Under the pieces are notes generated by a model that was not told the origin of the DNA, ran no database searches, and worked only from the letters and a program-made list of their open reading frames with translations. Made by a program: the position numbers and the translations under genes. 64,000 bases of DNA from Pirellulaceae bacterium (GTDB taxonomy: Bacteria; Planctomycetota; Planctomycetia; Pirellulales; Pirellulaceae), in contig BPJU01000002.1 in assembly GCA_026004775.1 (NCBI GenBank), positions 116,335 to 180,334 of the forward strand, in the 5' to 3' direction. Below, in pieces: positions 41,702 to 50,796 of the stretch (positions within the stretch are counted from its first letter, which is position 1; the number at the start of each line of letters is the position of its first letter).

Positions 41702-44204
41702 TGCGGTCCGTGACCGGCTGTATCAGCCCGGACATGACCGTGAGGGCGGGCAATTCGGTACTGTGACCAATTCCCAAGAGATGTCCGATCTCATGCATGA
41801 CGGTCTGGAAAAACAACCCGCCATACTCATCGTTCTGCGTATCAAAGTCCTGAAGATCCAGTACCAGACGGCCGGTGAGCCCACCCTCGGCGATCCCCAA
41901 TACTCCCCCGGGACCGGTCGGAGCCGTGGGATCGATCGCGCGGATATCGCCCACCGCGATCGTCATGCCTCGAGTGGCACTTTCAATAAACTGTATGCCC
42001 AAGTAGCGGCTATACAGTTCGAAAACCTCCCGCACACGTTGCTTCTGTGTTTCCGTGATGGCATTGCGCAACACGTTGCCCAGAGGGTCGATTCCGTACT
42101 CGGTCTGGAAGTTGTAGTAGGCGGTCGTGATGCCATCCGTGCTGTCCGGACCAGCCAGGAAGTGCGATTCCACGTCGAACGGAATATCGCGATGCCCCGG
42201 TTCACCGATGGCCCCCGGAAGGGTCAGCGTATAAGGTTGGCCGCTGTTGTCGACCGATCCAGAAATAATGATCCCCTGGCGGCTCTTGCCGATCGCGGTG
42301 ATCGACGGATCCAGGACAACTCGCTGGTCGCCGCTCAAAAAGATGGTAGTGCCCGCGACGCTGGCTGTGACGCCGAAGGCCGCGTTGTTGATGGCATTGG
42401 CCAACGCCTGAGCGATGTCCTCGGCGGTCGAAGCGTCGGTGAAGGGAACCGCTACGTTCCCAGCCTGGACACCCGGCGGCCCACTGATCGTATCGTCAAA
42501 CTCAAACAACTTTTCCACGCCCGCCTGGCTAGCGATGCGGATCGTCTGCCCGTCCCGCAACGACCGCCCGTCGTCACGCACCACCAGTACCGGGCCGGTG
42601 TCGAACGAATTTCGCAAGTCAAATGCCGTCTCGAAACTCGACCCGGCATCCACCCCCGGATCAAATTGCACCGGCGCAAGCGGCAACATCTCGTCCGTCC
42701 CGATCCGCAGCCGGAATGTGGTAGCTACACCCGGACCGAGAAGATTTTCCAAGTCACTGGCAAACGTCAGAATCGCCCGGTCGGCCACCGGATCATACGA
42801 CACCGAAACGGGCCGAAACACCACATCATCTGTGTTGGTTGCCGTATCGCGCGTGGCAATCAACTGATAGAAATTGGGGTTCTCGGCCGAAGCGCGGTCC
42901 AGATCGTCGTCGTTGAAGTAGACGTGAATCTGGTTGCGCGCCTGCACCAAACGGCCGTTGGCGTCCCGGCTGATCGGCTGCGGGACGACGGACAGTACCT
43001 GTGGGGCCAAATCCAGTTCGAAGCCGAGACTCACATTTTCCGCACCGTCGCGGAAGCGATTGCCGTTCACGTCGGTTACCGGCTGGCGCCCGGCCCCCGG
43101 GCGAGCCAGGATGTTGATGCGATAGAAGTCATCCGGCAGATTCTCGGCGAACCGTACAATCGCCACGTTCGGCTTGTCACCCAGACCGACAAAGCCGGGA
43201 ACAATGACCACATCGTTCGCACCGCTCAACAGCAGGCTTGGGATCGCCGTCGGGCTGGTGACGCGAGCTGTCGGGAGGCCGGCGATCTGGCGAGCCCGCA
43301 CCAGTTGGCGGGCCGCCGGGTCAGCGTTGACGGCCCCCACGACCGCCGCCGCCGTGCTTTCGTTGCCGGGGTTGGTGTTGAGCGTAATCGTGATCGTTCG
43401 ACCGCTCACCAAAATGCGCGGCGCACCGGCACCCCCGAAATTGCTCTGCTGGATGTTGATCCGTATGCCATTGCCCGGTATTCCCGGCTGCACAGCCACG
43501 AATTCGATTTCAAGGGTGTTACCCTGGTTGAAATTGCTGCTGGCACGAGCATGATTGGCTTCGGCCAGTATCAGTGGAGAGTACGTAATGTTCGGCGCGG
43601 CGACATTCGTAAACGCATTGCCGCGAATGATGTCCGCGCGCACCAACTGGCTGGCTTGAGGATGGTTGTTGATCGCCGCACGAAGGTCCAATGCCGTCGT
43701 TGCCGCACCGGGAGTCGTATTGAGGTCGATCTTAATGATCGCCCCCTGTACGTCGATCCCCACACCCCCAGTGGGCCCGCGATTGTTCTTGGAGAAGACC
43801 AATTGAATCCCGTCGCCGGCGCTGCCCGGCTGTACGGCGCGGAACTCCATCAATACCGCGCCGTTGGTATTCAAGTCGCTACGTACCCGAGCCGACTCGA
43901 AGGTGCCGTCACCCCCGCTTCGAATCACCTCGATCCCACTTGCCAAACTGGCCGGATCTAGCCGCGCCTGGTCGTTAAAACGAAATTGCAACTCACGCGG
44001 TGCGACCGTGAAAATCAATCCGTCTCGCAAAAGTGCCCCTTGATTCGTAGCAATACCGGCCAATTCCAGACCGGCCAACAGCCGCCGATCCTCTAGCCGC
44101 TCCATGACCAGATCCCGCTGCCAACGCCGTTCCCGCATGCGACGCTTCAACTGGTGCCGCCGCCGGCCGACATGGGCCTTACTTCCACCGGTCCGTTTTC
44201 CCAT
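41616..44204 (-). CDS. Giant metzincin protein, N-terminal fragment with protease domain
   Basis: The beginning of the giant gene. ATG 44204 opens a leader rich in Arg/Lys/His ending in the export motif MERLEDRRLLAG (~34-45). Ig-like and repeat regions follow, then a matrixin-like peptidase domain with the full metzincin signature HEIGHLLGIGH near residue 813 of the 862-codon frame, preceded by GLTGRLVLDLQDFDTQ. The frame runs off at about 41651-41654, where one extra base (AGTTTCTTGTATC context) joins it out of frame to the middle fragment. Without the base the text reads HDIVHGQFL-YRPESKDIDL smoothly. With both breaks repaired the gene spans 15,980 nt and encodes about 5325 aa. Confidence 0.86.
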   Translation of the reverse strand: MGKRTGGSKAHVGRRRHQLKRRMRERRWQRDLVMERLEDRRLLAGLELAGIATNQGALLRDGLIFTVAPRELQFRFNDQARLDPASLASGIEVIRSGGDGTFESARVRSDLNTNGAVLMEFRAVQPGSAGDGIQLVFSKNNRGPTGGVGIDVQGAIIKIDLNTTPGAATTALDLRAAINNHPQASQLVRADIIRGNAFTNVAAPNITYSPLILAEANHARASSNFNQGNTLEIEFVAVQPGIPGNGIRINIQQSNFGGAGAPRILVSGRTITITLNTNPGNESTAAAVVGAVNADPAARQLVRARQIAGLPTARVTSPTAIPSLLLSGANDVVIVPGFVGLGDKPNVAIVRFAENLPDDFYRINILARPGAGRQPVTDVNGNRFRDGAENVSLGFELDLAPQVLSVVPQPISRDANGRLVQARNQIHVYFNDDDLDRASAENPNFYQLIATRDTATNTDDVVFRPVSVSYDPVADRAILTFASDLENLLGPGVATTFRLRIGTDEMLPLAPVQFDPGVDAGSSFETAFDLRNSFDTGPVLVVRDDGRSLRDGQTIRIASQAGVEKLFEFDDTISGPPGVQAGNVAVPFTDASTAEDIAQALANAINNAAFGVTASVAGTTIFLSGDQRVVLDPSITAIGKSRQGIIISGSVDNSGQPYTLTLPGAIGEPGHRDIPFDVESHFLAGPDSTDGITTAYYNFQTEYGIDPLGNVLRNAITETQKQRVREVFELYSRYLGIQFIESATRGMTIAVGDIRAIDPTAPTGPGGVLGIAEGGLTGRLVLDLQDFDTQNDEYGGLFFQTVMHEIGHLLGIGHSTELPALTVMSGLIQPVTDRNEPIFPGDHDIVHGQFLVSPGKQGYRPV

Positions 44205-44650
44205 AGTTGTAACCCTATGCCGTATTGCCTATTACGTTCGACTATCTCCACCCGCCCTGCCTTGGCCCTGCCCCAACCCCTACTTCTGCCCCCTGTGGCG
44301 CCTCCTCTGTGCCCCAAGCAGTGAGTGTAAAAATAGGAAGACTGGGATAGATGGACGAAATTTGCTTACAGCTTTGGATTGTAATTGCCCGCGAGAACAT
44401 TGCAACGTAAAGCCCAAAGCTCACCATGACCAACCCACGTCCCCGGCGTCCTACGATCGCTAGGCTCCACGTAACATGAACCCTGTGGCCTCGATCCCCC
44501 CACACCCATGGAACGCTCTATCCTGTGCGCAGTTGGCTACTTACGTTGGACGATTCGCAATGGCCTGAAGTTCCCTGCCCGGCGAACCGTGTTGGTGGCT
44601 ACCCCGGCCCCACTTCACGTCTGAAATTTTCTTACTGGTGAAGAATTGTC
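44205..44650. other. Intergenic region upstream of the giant gene
   Basis: 446 nt between the M14-S9 gene and the giant metzincin gene, both on the minus strand. No supported gene or RNA. It should carry the giant gene's promoter, but no motif can be assigned with confidence. Confidence 0.4.
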
Positions 44651-47600
44651 TTACGGGTTCAACAAATGTTCCAGCACCGTATCGGTCATCAGTTGCCACA
44701 GATGCCGCCGTTGCTCGGGGTTGGTAATCCCGTGGCGATTGCGCGGGTAGATCATTAACCCGAATCGCTTGTGAGCCTTTTGAAGAGCTTCCGCCAGTTG
44801 CAGAGTATTGGCCATGTGGACATTGTCGTCGGCATCCCCATGAATCAGCAACAGGTAGCCGTGCAACTGAGCGGCGGCCGCAACAACGGAACCGGCCCGG
44901 TACCCGTCCGGGTTCTGCTGGGGCAGGTCCATTAACCGTTCCGTGTAAATTGCGTCGTAATTGCGCCAGTCGGTCACCGGCGCGCCGGAGATGCCAAGCC
45001 GGAATCGCTTCGAGTGGGTCATGGCATAGGCCGTAAAGTAGCCGCCGTAACTCCACCCCCACATCCCGATACGCTGCGGATCGATCCAGCCGCGGCTTGC
45101 CAGCCAATCCAGCGAATCCTCCAAGTCCGACAGTTCTTGTTCGCCCAATCGCCTGTGGACGGTCCAGGTATATTTCAAGCCGCGATACGTGGCGGCTCGG
45201 TTATCGCTCATCCAGACGCAGACGCCGTTTTGCGCGAGCATCTGGTGCCACAAGAAGGTGGTGGCTCCCCAACGGTTCCGCACAACGGGCGCTTGCGGTC
45301 CACCATACACGTAACACAACACCGGATATCGGGGCTGGCGTTCTTTGTCAAAATCCACCGGAACGATCAACCACCCGTCAAGCTGCAAACCGTCACGGGT
45401 CGTGTAGGTTATGCGTTTCGGTTCGGCCGTCCGGTAGTATTTGACCGTATCGGTCCAAGGCGGAGCCAGCACGTGCGTCGCTTGGCCGTCGGCCCGCCGC
45501 ACGGTCATCGAGCGCGGCACGGTGAGCGACGACGCCGTGTCGAAAAAGTACGTTCGTGGGGAGTTGAAATCGACGCTGTGGCTGGATCCGGCCTCGGTTA
45601 TCCGCTCCGCATCACCGCCGGCGATGGGCACGCGATACAGGTGCTCCTCGAGCCGCTCGCTGTCGGTCGCTGTAAAATAGACCCATCGTTTGGCCGGATC
45701 AGGTCCGACAAGTGAGCGCACTTCCCACGGCCCTCTGGTCAGTGCGGTCCAGCGCACGGTGCCTGTCACTGAAGGAGCCTGGCCGTCACCAGCTTCTGTC
45801 TCTACTTTGTTGTTCGGGGCCGTCGTACCCAAATACAGATGCACGAAGCCCGTGCGGGGACTTAGCCACAAAAATGCGTCGTCCGCCAGCCACACCGGTT
45901 CGGTGAGCGGCTCGATCCAAGCCGGACTTGTCTCGCGAAACAGCCTTCGCGCGTTGCCGCTTGCCGGATCCACTTCCAGCAGGTCCAACCACGTTTGGCG
46001 GCGGTCTTGGACTTGAAGGTACAGGCGGCGGGAAGACGGATGCCAGGAAGCACGCACCACCAGTCGATCTTCCTCGGGGTAGTCGTCCAGCTCGACCCAT
46101 GTCAGGGAGCCGCCACCTGCTTCGGCTACCGCCACGCGTACCACAGGCAGCGGATCGCCGGCCTTCGGATACGGCGTGGTCTCGATACCCTGTCGATAAG
46201 GCAGATGGTCTACAATGCTGTAGCGATGCACGGGCGTTTCGTCCAGCACGAGCAGGGCGATCCGTTGTGAGTCGGGGCTCCACCAGTAACCGCGGAAGTT
46301 GCCTCGACCATACACCTCCTCCTGATACACCCAGTCCAGCTCGCCGAAATAATGGTTTTCGTCGCCCTCGCTGGTAAGCGGCCATGAACGCCCGTCTTTG
46401 ATCGAGACCACGTGCAGGTTGTGTTGCCGCACAAATGCTACCAGTTCACCGTTGGGACTGAAGGTTGCCAGCCGTTCCGGTTCCGGAGTGTGGGTCAAAC
46501 GGCGCGCTAGGCTGCCATCAAGCCGGCAGTAGTAAAGATCGCCTCGGTGTACGATAAGTTGAGCATCGGCCTGCGGGCTGAGCGTCCCCAGACGGCCGGC
46601 AAGACGCCGCGCGGTTTCCGGGGATATCTCGGGCAGCTTGGCCAAAGCGGCCGCAGCCGCCTGCGGATCGTAAAACGGATACATAGCCCCCGTGGCAGCC
46701 TCGACCCGCCAATAGCGACCGTCGTACTCGCGAACGTACGCCTCGCCACCGGGTAGCCACTGGAGTCCAGAGGGAACGGGCCACTCCCACGAAACTTGTT
46801 TGTCGGGCCCGAAGAGTTGCTCCAGGTCCCATCGCTGCGCCGGCTCGACGGTGCTAACTTGCCGCAGCGGCAACCGGACAGGCTCGGCTATCCGCTCCAC
46901 GGGAAACAGCTCGCCTGCCCGTGCCGCCGACCGATCGAAGAAATTCCACGTTGCCAATCCATCCTGCGACTGCGGCTCCAGCAACCATGCCGCCAAATCC
47001 GCCAGCGGCTGGGCCATCCGCACCACATAGGTGCCGGCAGGAACAGAACGCCGAACGTGTTTCTTGGTTACTTCCAAACGTACCAGACGATGCCCTTGGA
47101 AGGGCGTTGCGGCTTGCTCGCGCTTGGCAATCACATATTGCTCGACGTCCAGCGTAACGTCACGTGTGAGCTGCTCGACAGTCAGCCCGTGCATCAGCAG
47201 GCGGTCGGCGACGCGGCTCGATTCTTCCGGCAACAAATAGGCGTAGGGCCGGGCGACCCGGGTGGTAGCGACGCCCATTGCCCAATGCTCTACTGGGTAA
47301 TCGCGAGGCTGCTGCTCATCCCAAGCTCGAATGACGATCGGCTCAGGCCACGCTGCCAGCCGTCCGGCAATCGTGATCGGCCGAGCCCCTGCTGGGTGGC
47401 TACCCGCTTCCACGGTCGTGCGCCGCCACTCGTCCCGCAGTTTTTTCACCTGGGATTTACGCTCTCTTAGTTCGTCCAGCAGCGTAGCGATAAATCGCCG
47501 CGTGGCGTCGATCCTTTCCCGGTACGGTGCATACGAATACGACTCGCTCAAGATCGATACTGTCCCGCATAAACCGAAGTATTCCGTGCTGTAGCGGGGC

Positions 47601-48502
47601 TCCAGACCATAACTGGTCCACCGCTTCCGCTCGGCATCGAAATTGCCGTAATACTCAGTGGCCAAGCCTTGCTGTTCCAGACGTTTTTGCACCGCCGGCA
47701 ATAACGCTTCGCGCAGCCAATTGGTCATCGGCTGTGGCACTGCCGGGTTGTGCGGGATGTCGAATGTCAGCAAGTAGCGATGACGTGAGCCGTTCGTCGT
47801 ATGGGTGTCGATGAAAACGTCAGGATCCCAGCGGCGAGCCCAAGAGACCAGTGCGCGAACTTCAGGGGATTCCAGCTTGATGAAATCACGATTCAGGTCC
47901 AGCTCCTGAGCGTTCTCGCGCCGGCCGCAGCCCAATTCCGGCCCGTTCTGGCCCGGACGGTGCGCGGTGCCCACCCGATTCGCCCCGTCGGCATTGAAAT
48001 CCGGGATCACCAGCAAAACATAGTCGCGCCACCAGGGATGATCGGGGGCTAAAGCGGCATCACGGAGCAGTGCCAACAATGCCTCTTTGCCGTCGCATTC
48101 GCCGGCATGAATGCCGCCCAACAACAGCACCACCAGACGTGTATCGCCGGGCGGGCGCTTTTCAGGATCCGGGAGCGGTGGGTCGGCTGCGATGGCACAG
48201 CGGATCGGCCTTCCCTCGACCGTCTGGCCGATGGTGACCAGCCGGATCCGGTCGGACCGGGCGGCTAACTGGTCGAGCCAAGCCAGTACGTCTTCCGGAC
48301 GAGCCGTTGCTCGATAGCCGGAACTTTCCGCAATCGTCAGAAGCTCGCCCGGAGGCTGGCTTTCGAGCGTCCGCCCAAACGAGTCGGTGGCGCAGCCCAA
48401 GCGTCCGCCGAGCACAACCCACAGGCCGAAAAGCACCAGGCCGGAACAAAATAACGTCCGTGGTCTCTTCCTACAAAACGTGGAATTGAAGTGGTACATC
48501 AT
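44651..48502 (-). CDS. Fusion of an M14-type carboxypeptidase and a DPP IV-type S9 peptidase
   Basis: A 1283-aa protein with a signal or anchor segment (~17-37). The N-terminal enzyme (~60-370) is a zinc carboxypeptidase of family M14: zinc ligands His132 and Glu135 (GGIHAGECDGKE) and His234 (IDTHTTNG), the NR substrate motif at 204-205, and catalytic Glu320 (SILSES). A connecting region (~375-540) carries typical M14 C-terminal text. The second half is dipeptidyl peptidase IV-like: a beta-propeller (~560-1000) and an alpha/beta hydrolase with Ser1161 (GWSYGGY), Asp1235 (HGDADDNVH) and His1257 (RNRHG). All active-site residues of both enzymes are present, so it should act sequentially on peptides outside the cytoplasm. 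Its location next to secreted proteases suggests a role in peptide scavenging. Confidence 0.9.
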   Translation of the reverse strand: MMYHFNSTFCRKRPRTLFCSGLVLFGLWVVLGGRLGCATDSFGRTLESQPPGELLTIAESSGYRATARPEDVLAWLDQLAARSDRIRLVTIGQTVEGRPIRCAIAADPPLPDPEKRPPGDTRLVVLLLGGIHAGECDGKEALLALLRDAALAPDHPWWRDYVLLVIPDFNADGANRVGTAHRPGQNGPELGCGRRENAQELDLNRDFIKLESPEVRALVSWARRWDPDVFIDTHTTNGSRHRYLLTFDIPHNPAVPQPMTNWLREALLPAVQKRLEQQGLATEYYGNFDAERKRWTSYGLEPRYSTEYFGLCGTVSILSESYSYAPYRERIDATRRFIATLLDELRERKSQVKKLRDEWRRTTVEAGSHPAGARPITIAGRLAAWPEPIVIRAWDEQQPRDYPVEHWAMGVATTRVARPYAYLLPEESSRVADRLLMHGLTVEQLTRDVTLDVEQYVIAKREQAATPFQGHRLVRLEVTKKHVRRSVPAGTYVVRMAQPLADLAAWLLEPQSQDGLATWNFFDRSAARAGELFPVERIAEPVRLPLRQVSTVEPAQRWDLEQLFGPDKQVSWEWPVPSGLQWLPGGEAYVREYDGRYWRVEAATGAMYPFYDPQAAAAALAKLPEISPETARRLAGRLGTLSPQADAQLIVHRGDLYYCRLDGSLARRLTHTPEPERLATFSPNGELVAFVRQHNLHVVSIKDGRSWPLTSEGDENHYFGELDWVYQEEVYGRGNFRGYWWSPDSQRIALLVLDETPVHRYSIVDHLPYRQGIETTPYPKAGDPLPVVRVAVAEAGGGSLTWVELDDYPEEDRLVVRASWHPSSRRLYLQVQDRRQTWLDLLEVDPASGNARRLFRETSPAWIEPLTEPVWLADDAFLWLSPRTGFVHLYLGTTAPNNKVETEAGDGQAPSVTGTVRWTALTRGPWEVRSLVGPDPAKRWVYFTATDSERLEEHLYRVPIAGGDAERITEAGSSHSVDFNSPRTYFFDTASSLTVPRSMTVRRADGQATHVLAPPWTDTVKYYRTAEPKRITYTTRDGLQLDGWLIVPVDFDKERQPRYPVLCYVYGGPQAPVVRNRWGATTFLWHQMLAQNGVCVWMSDNRAATYRGLKYTWTVHRRLGEQELSDLEDSLDWLASRGWIDPQRIGMWGWSYGGYFTAYAMTHSKRFRLGISGAPVTDWRNYDAIYTERLMDLPQQNPDGYRAGSVVAAAAQLHGYLLLIHGDADDNVHMANTLQLAEALQKAHKRFGLMIYPRNRHGITNPEQRRHLWQLMTDTVLEHLLNP

Positions 48503-48917
48503 GGAGAGTTCTTCCAGTCGAGCTTACGACATTTCGGCCCCTGCGATGCCGGGGCTGCGATTTCGATAAAACTGCAGCCCCGCGTCGATCATCTACGTTT
48601 AACCACCGGTGAGCATCCATCCGGCTGCACGGTGCCTATTATAGTTGCCGCAGGAATCGGCGGACGGTTGTGTTGGGCTAAGCGAGTGCCATTTGAGAAT
48701 ACAAGCGCTTGCGTGTCACGGGTTGTCGAGCCCTGCCGCGCAAGACTCGCTCTTACACCTTTCGGAAAACGGTCGGTTGCGGATGGCCCGCCGAGCAGTG
48801 AGAATAGCGCGATGTGGCCGGACAAGCGGCTGGCTGAACGAAAGGTCCCCAGGCATAATCGACTCTAAGAAATGCCGGGATGGATTGATATGGCAAGCAG
48901 CGGGGTAGCTAACCTGG
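48503..48917. other. Divergent intergenic region
   Basis: 415 nt between the M14-S9 gene (-) and the AAA ATPase (+). It contains short overlapping frames without recognisable features, and no supported gene. Confidence 0.4.
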
Positions 48918-50447
48918 GTGAACACAGTGATGGGTGCGATTCAAGGACGGAACAAATTCTTGTTCGATATGCAGCTGTCCTCCGAACTGGAAGCGTTTTT
49001 ACGTGAAACTAATCCCTGGTGGCAGGACAAACCTATGCCTCCCCTGCCACATTTTCGTCGCTGGTTGTTTGATCATACGGTGCAGCGGCTGGAATCGGGC
49101 TTGGCCCCCGTTGTCGTCCTTCGAGGGCCTCGGCAAGTGGGAAAGACTACGCTCCAGCAACAGATCATTGATCACTTATTACATGAAAAGAGAGTCGACA
49201 AAAGGCGGATTTATCGCGTGCAGTTCGACGAGATTCCTTCACTCAAGAGCTTGAATGATCCCATTCTCAGTTTATGTCACTGGTTTGAACGTGTGGTTTT
49301 AGGGGGGACATTCAACGAGTGGGCACATAAAGGAGAATCCGTCTTCCTGTTCTTTGACGAAATTCAGAATTTGAAAGATTGGGCGCCCCAGATCAAGGCA
49401 TTGGTAGATCACCATGCGGTGCGCGTACTCTTGACCAGAAGTTCCGCTTTGCGAATCGAACACGGTCGAGATAGTTTAGCGGGGCGGATTTCTACCTTGG
49501 AATTGGGAACTCTCCTGTTGCGCGAAATTGCGGCCGTGCGTGAGCTCGGGACTTTAAGCCCGTTGCTGTCGGCCAACGGAGTCGGGGAACTGAAAGATCG
49601 TATTTTTTGGGAAGAACTGCGCGACTACGGTAAGCGGCATCGTAAGGTTCGTGACATCGCATTTGTGGCTTTTTCAGAAAGGGGAGGATATCCCATGGCC
49701 CAAGTGCGGACGGACCGTCCCTGGGAAGAGGTGGCAGATCAATTGAACGAAACGATCATCCGTCGCGTCATCCAACATGACTTGCGGGTGGGAGAGCGGG
49801 GACGTAAACGCGACCAAAACCTGTTGGAGGAACTTTTTCGTCTCTGCTGCCGTTATGCTGGGCAGGCGCCGGGGCCCTCAGTGTTAGTACAGGAACTACG
49901 CAGAGCATTGGCTGCCGATGTGGGGTGGCAGCGAGTTCTGGCTTACATGCGTTTTCTCAGCGACACGTTGTTAATTCGTGCGGTTGAACCATTGGAACTC
50001 AGACTCAAAAAGCGCAAGGGTAACTCCAAAATCTGTTTGTGTGACCACTCGCTGCGCGCAAGTTGGCTGCAAAAGATTGTGCCTCTTACGATGGATAGCC
50101 TGGGTACGACTTCCCACCTTGTTGATCTGGCAGGTCATATCGTCGAGAGTGTGGTTGGCTATTTTTTGGGTTCCGTTCCGGGAATAGATCTCGCTTGGTT
50201 CCCAGAGCGAGGGATAGAACCGGAAGTCGACTTTATTGTTACAATCGGTGAATACCGTATCCCGCTCGAAGTAAAATACCGGCGGCACATCGAGGAACAT
50301 CGAGACACCCATGGATTGCGAGCGTTCCTGGAAAAAACGGTTTACAATGCGCCCTTCGGTATTCTATTAACGTTTTCCGACGATGTGACCATTTCCGACC
50401 CTCGTATCGTCGCGTTGCCGGTCTCGTCACTTTTGCTTTTGAGATGA
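48918..50447 (+). CDS. AAA-type ATPase with DUF4143 domain
   Basis: A 509-aa member of the AAA_14/DUF4143 ATPase group common in archaea and bacteria. It carries NPWW near the N-terminus, Walker A GPRQVGKTT (Lys76), and Walker B VFLFFDEIQN (~155). The DUF4143 region in the C-terminal half has an EVDFIV..YRIPLEVKYR motif that recalls nuclease-type folds. The biochemical role of the family is unclear; members often lie in variable regions and are considered possible defence, toxin-linked or mobile-element functions. The given start is a GTG; ATG 48930 and ATG 48969 are alternatives. It has lower GC than its neighbours, consistent with transfer. Confidence 0.82.
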   Translation: MNTVMGAIQGRNKFLFDMQLSSELEAFLRETNPWWQDKPMPPLPHFRRWLFDHTVQRLESGLAPVVVLRGPRQVGKTTLQQQIIDHLLHEKRVDKRRIYRVQFDEIPSLKSLNDPILSLCHWFERVVLGGTFNEWAHKGESVFLFFDEIQNLKDWAPQIKALVDHHAVRVLLTRSSALRIEHGRDSLAGRISTLELGTLLLREIAAVRELGTLSPLLSANGVGELKDRIFWEELRDYGKRHRKVRDIAFVAFSERGGYPMAQVRTDRPWEEVADQLNETIIRRVIQHDLRVGERGRKRDQNLLEELFRLCCRYAGQAPGPSVLVQELRRALAADVGWQRVLAYMRFLSDTLLIRAVEPLELRLKKRKGNSKICLCDHSLRASWLQKIVPLTMDSLGTTSHLVDLAGHIVESVVGYFLGSVPGIDLAWFPERGIEPEVDFIVTIGEYRIPLEVKYRRHIEEHRDTHGLRAFLEKTVYNAPFGILLTFSDDVTISDPRIVALPVSSLLLLR

Positions 50448-50796
50448 GCCGTTTTTCGATCCTGTCGGGATCGCAGCCCATCGCTCTTATTTTTGGGGGG
50501 GGGCCCGGACCTCCTGAGGCGACTGTCGAATCCATGGCAACGATGGCATTTCCAAATGCCGCCGGTTTTTGACCTCCGGCGAAAACCGGGTGTCTACGTG
50601 GCTAAGCAACACCAGTCGTGAAAAAAGTCGCGCACCCTGTGTCACCCGTATGGCACACCAAACAAGGCCACATAGTTTGTATTTTTCTGAATATTTGCTA
50701 GGCTGCTCAGAATGGCGGCGCTCGATTGCGGGCACGCATCGAGTAGCCGCAGACAAAGGCACAGGGAATCTCGCGCCATGCAAGGAGGAACCACGG
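50448..50796. other. Intergenic region with candidate terminator
   Basis: 349 nt between the ATPase and the RAYT-like gene. It includes GGCATTT/AAATGCC at 50545-50560 followed closely by TTTTT (50566-50570), and an overlapping stem CCGGTTTT/AAAACCGG (50562-50589). Both are candidates for terminating the ATPase transcript. No gene is supported. Confidence 0.4.

Noticed and set aside
41604..43961. Long plus-strand frame (785 codons) opposite the giant gene
   Set aside because: It mirrors the N-terminal metzincin fragment, has no recognisable motif, and other such mirrors occur at 29359-31173 and 36290-37420.
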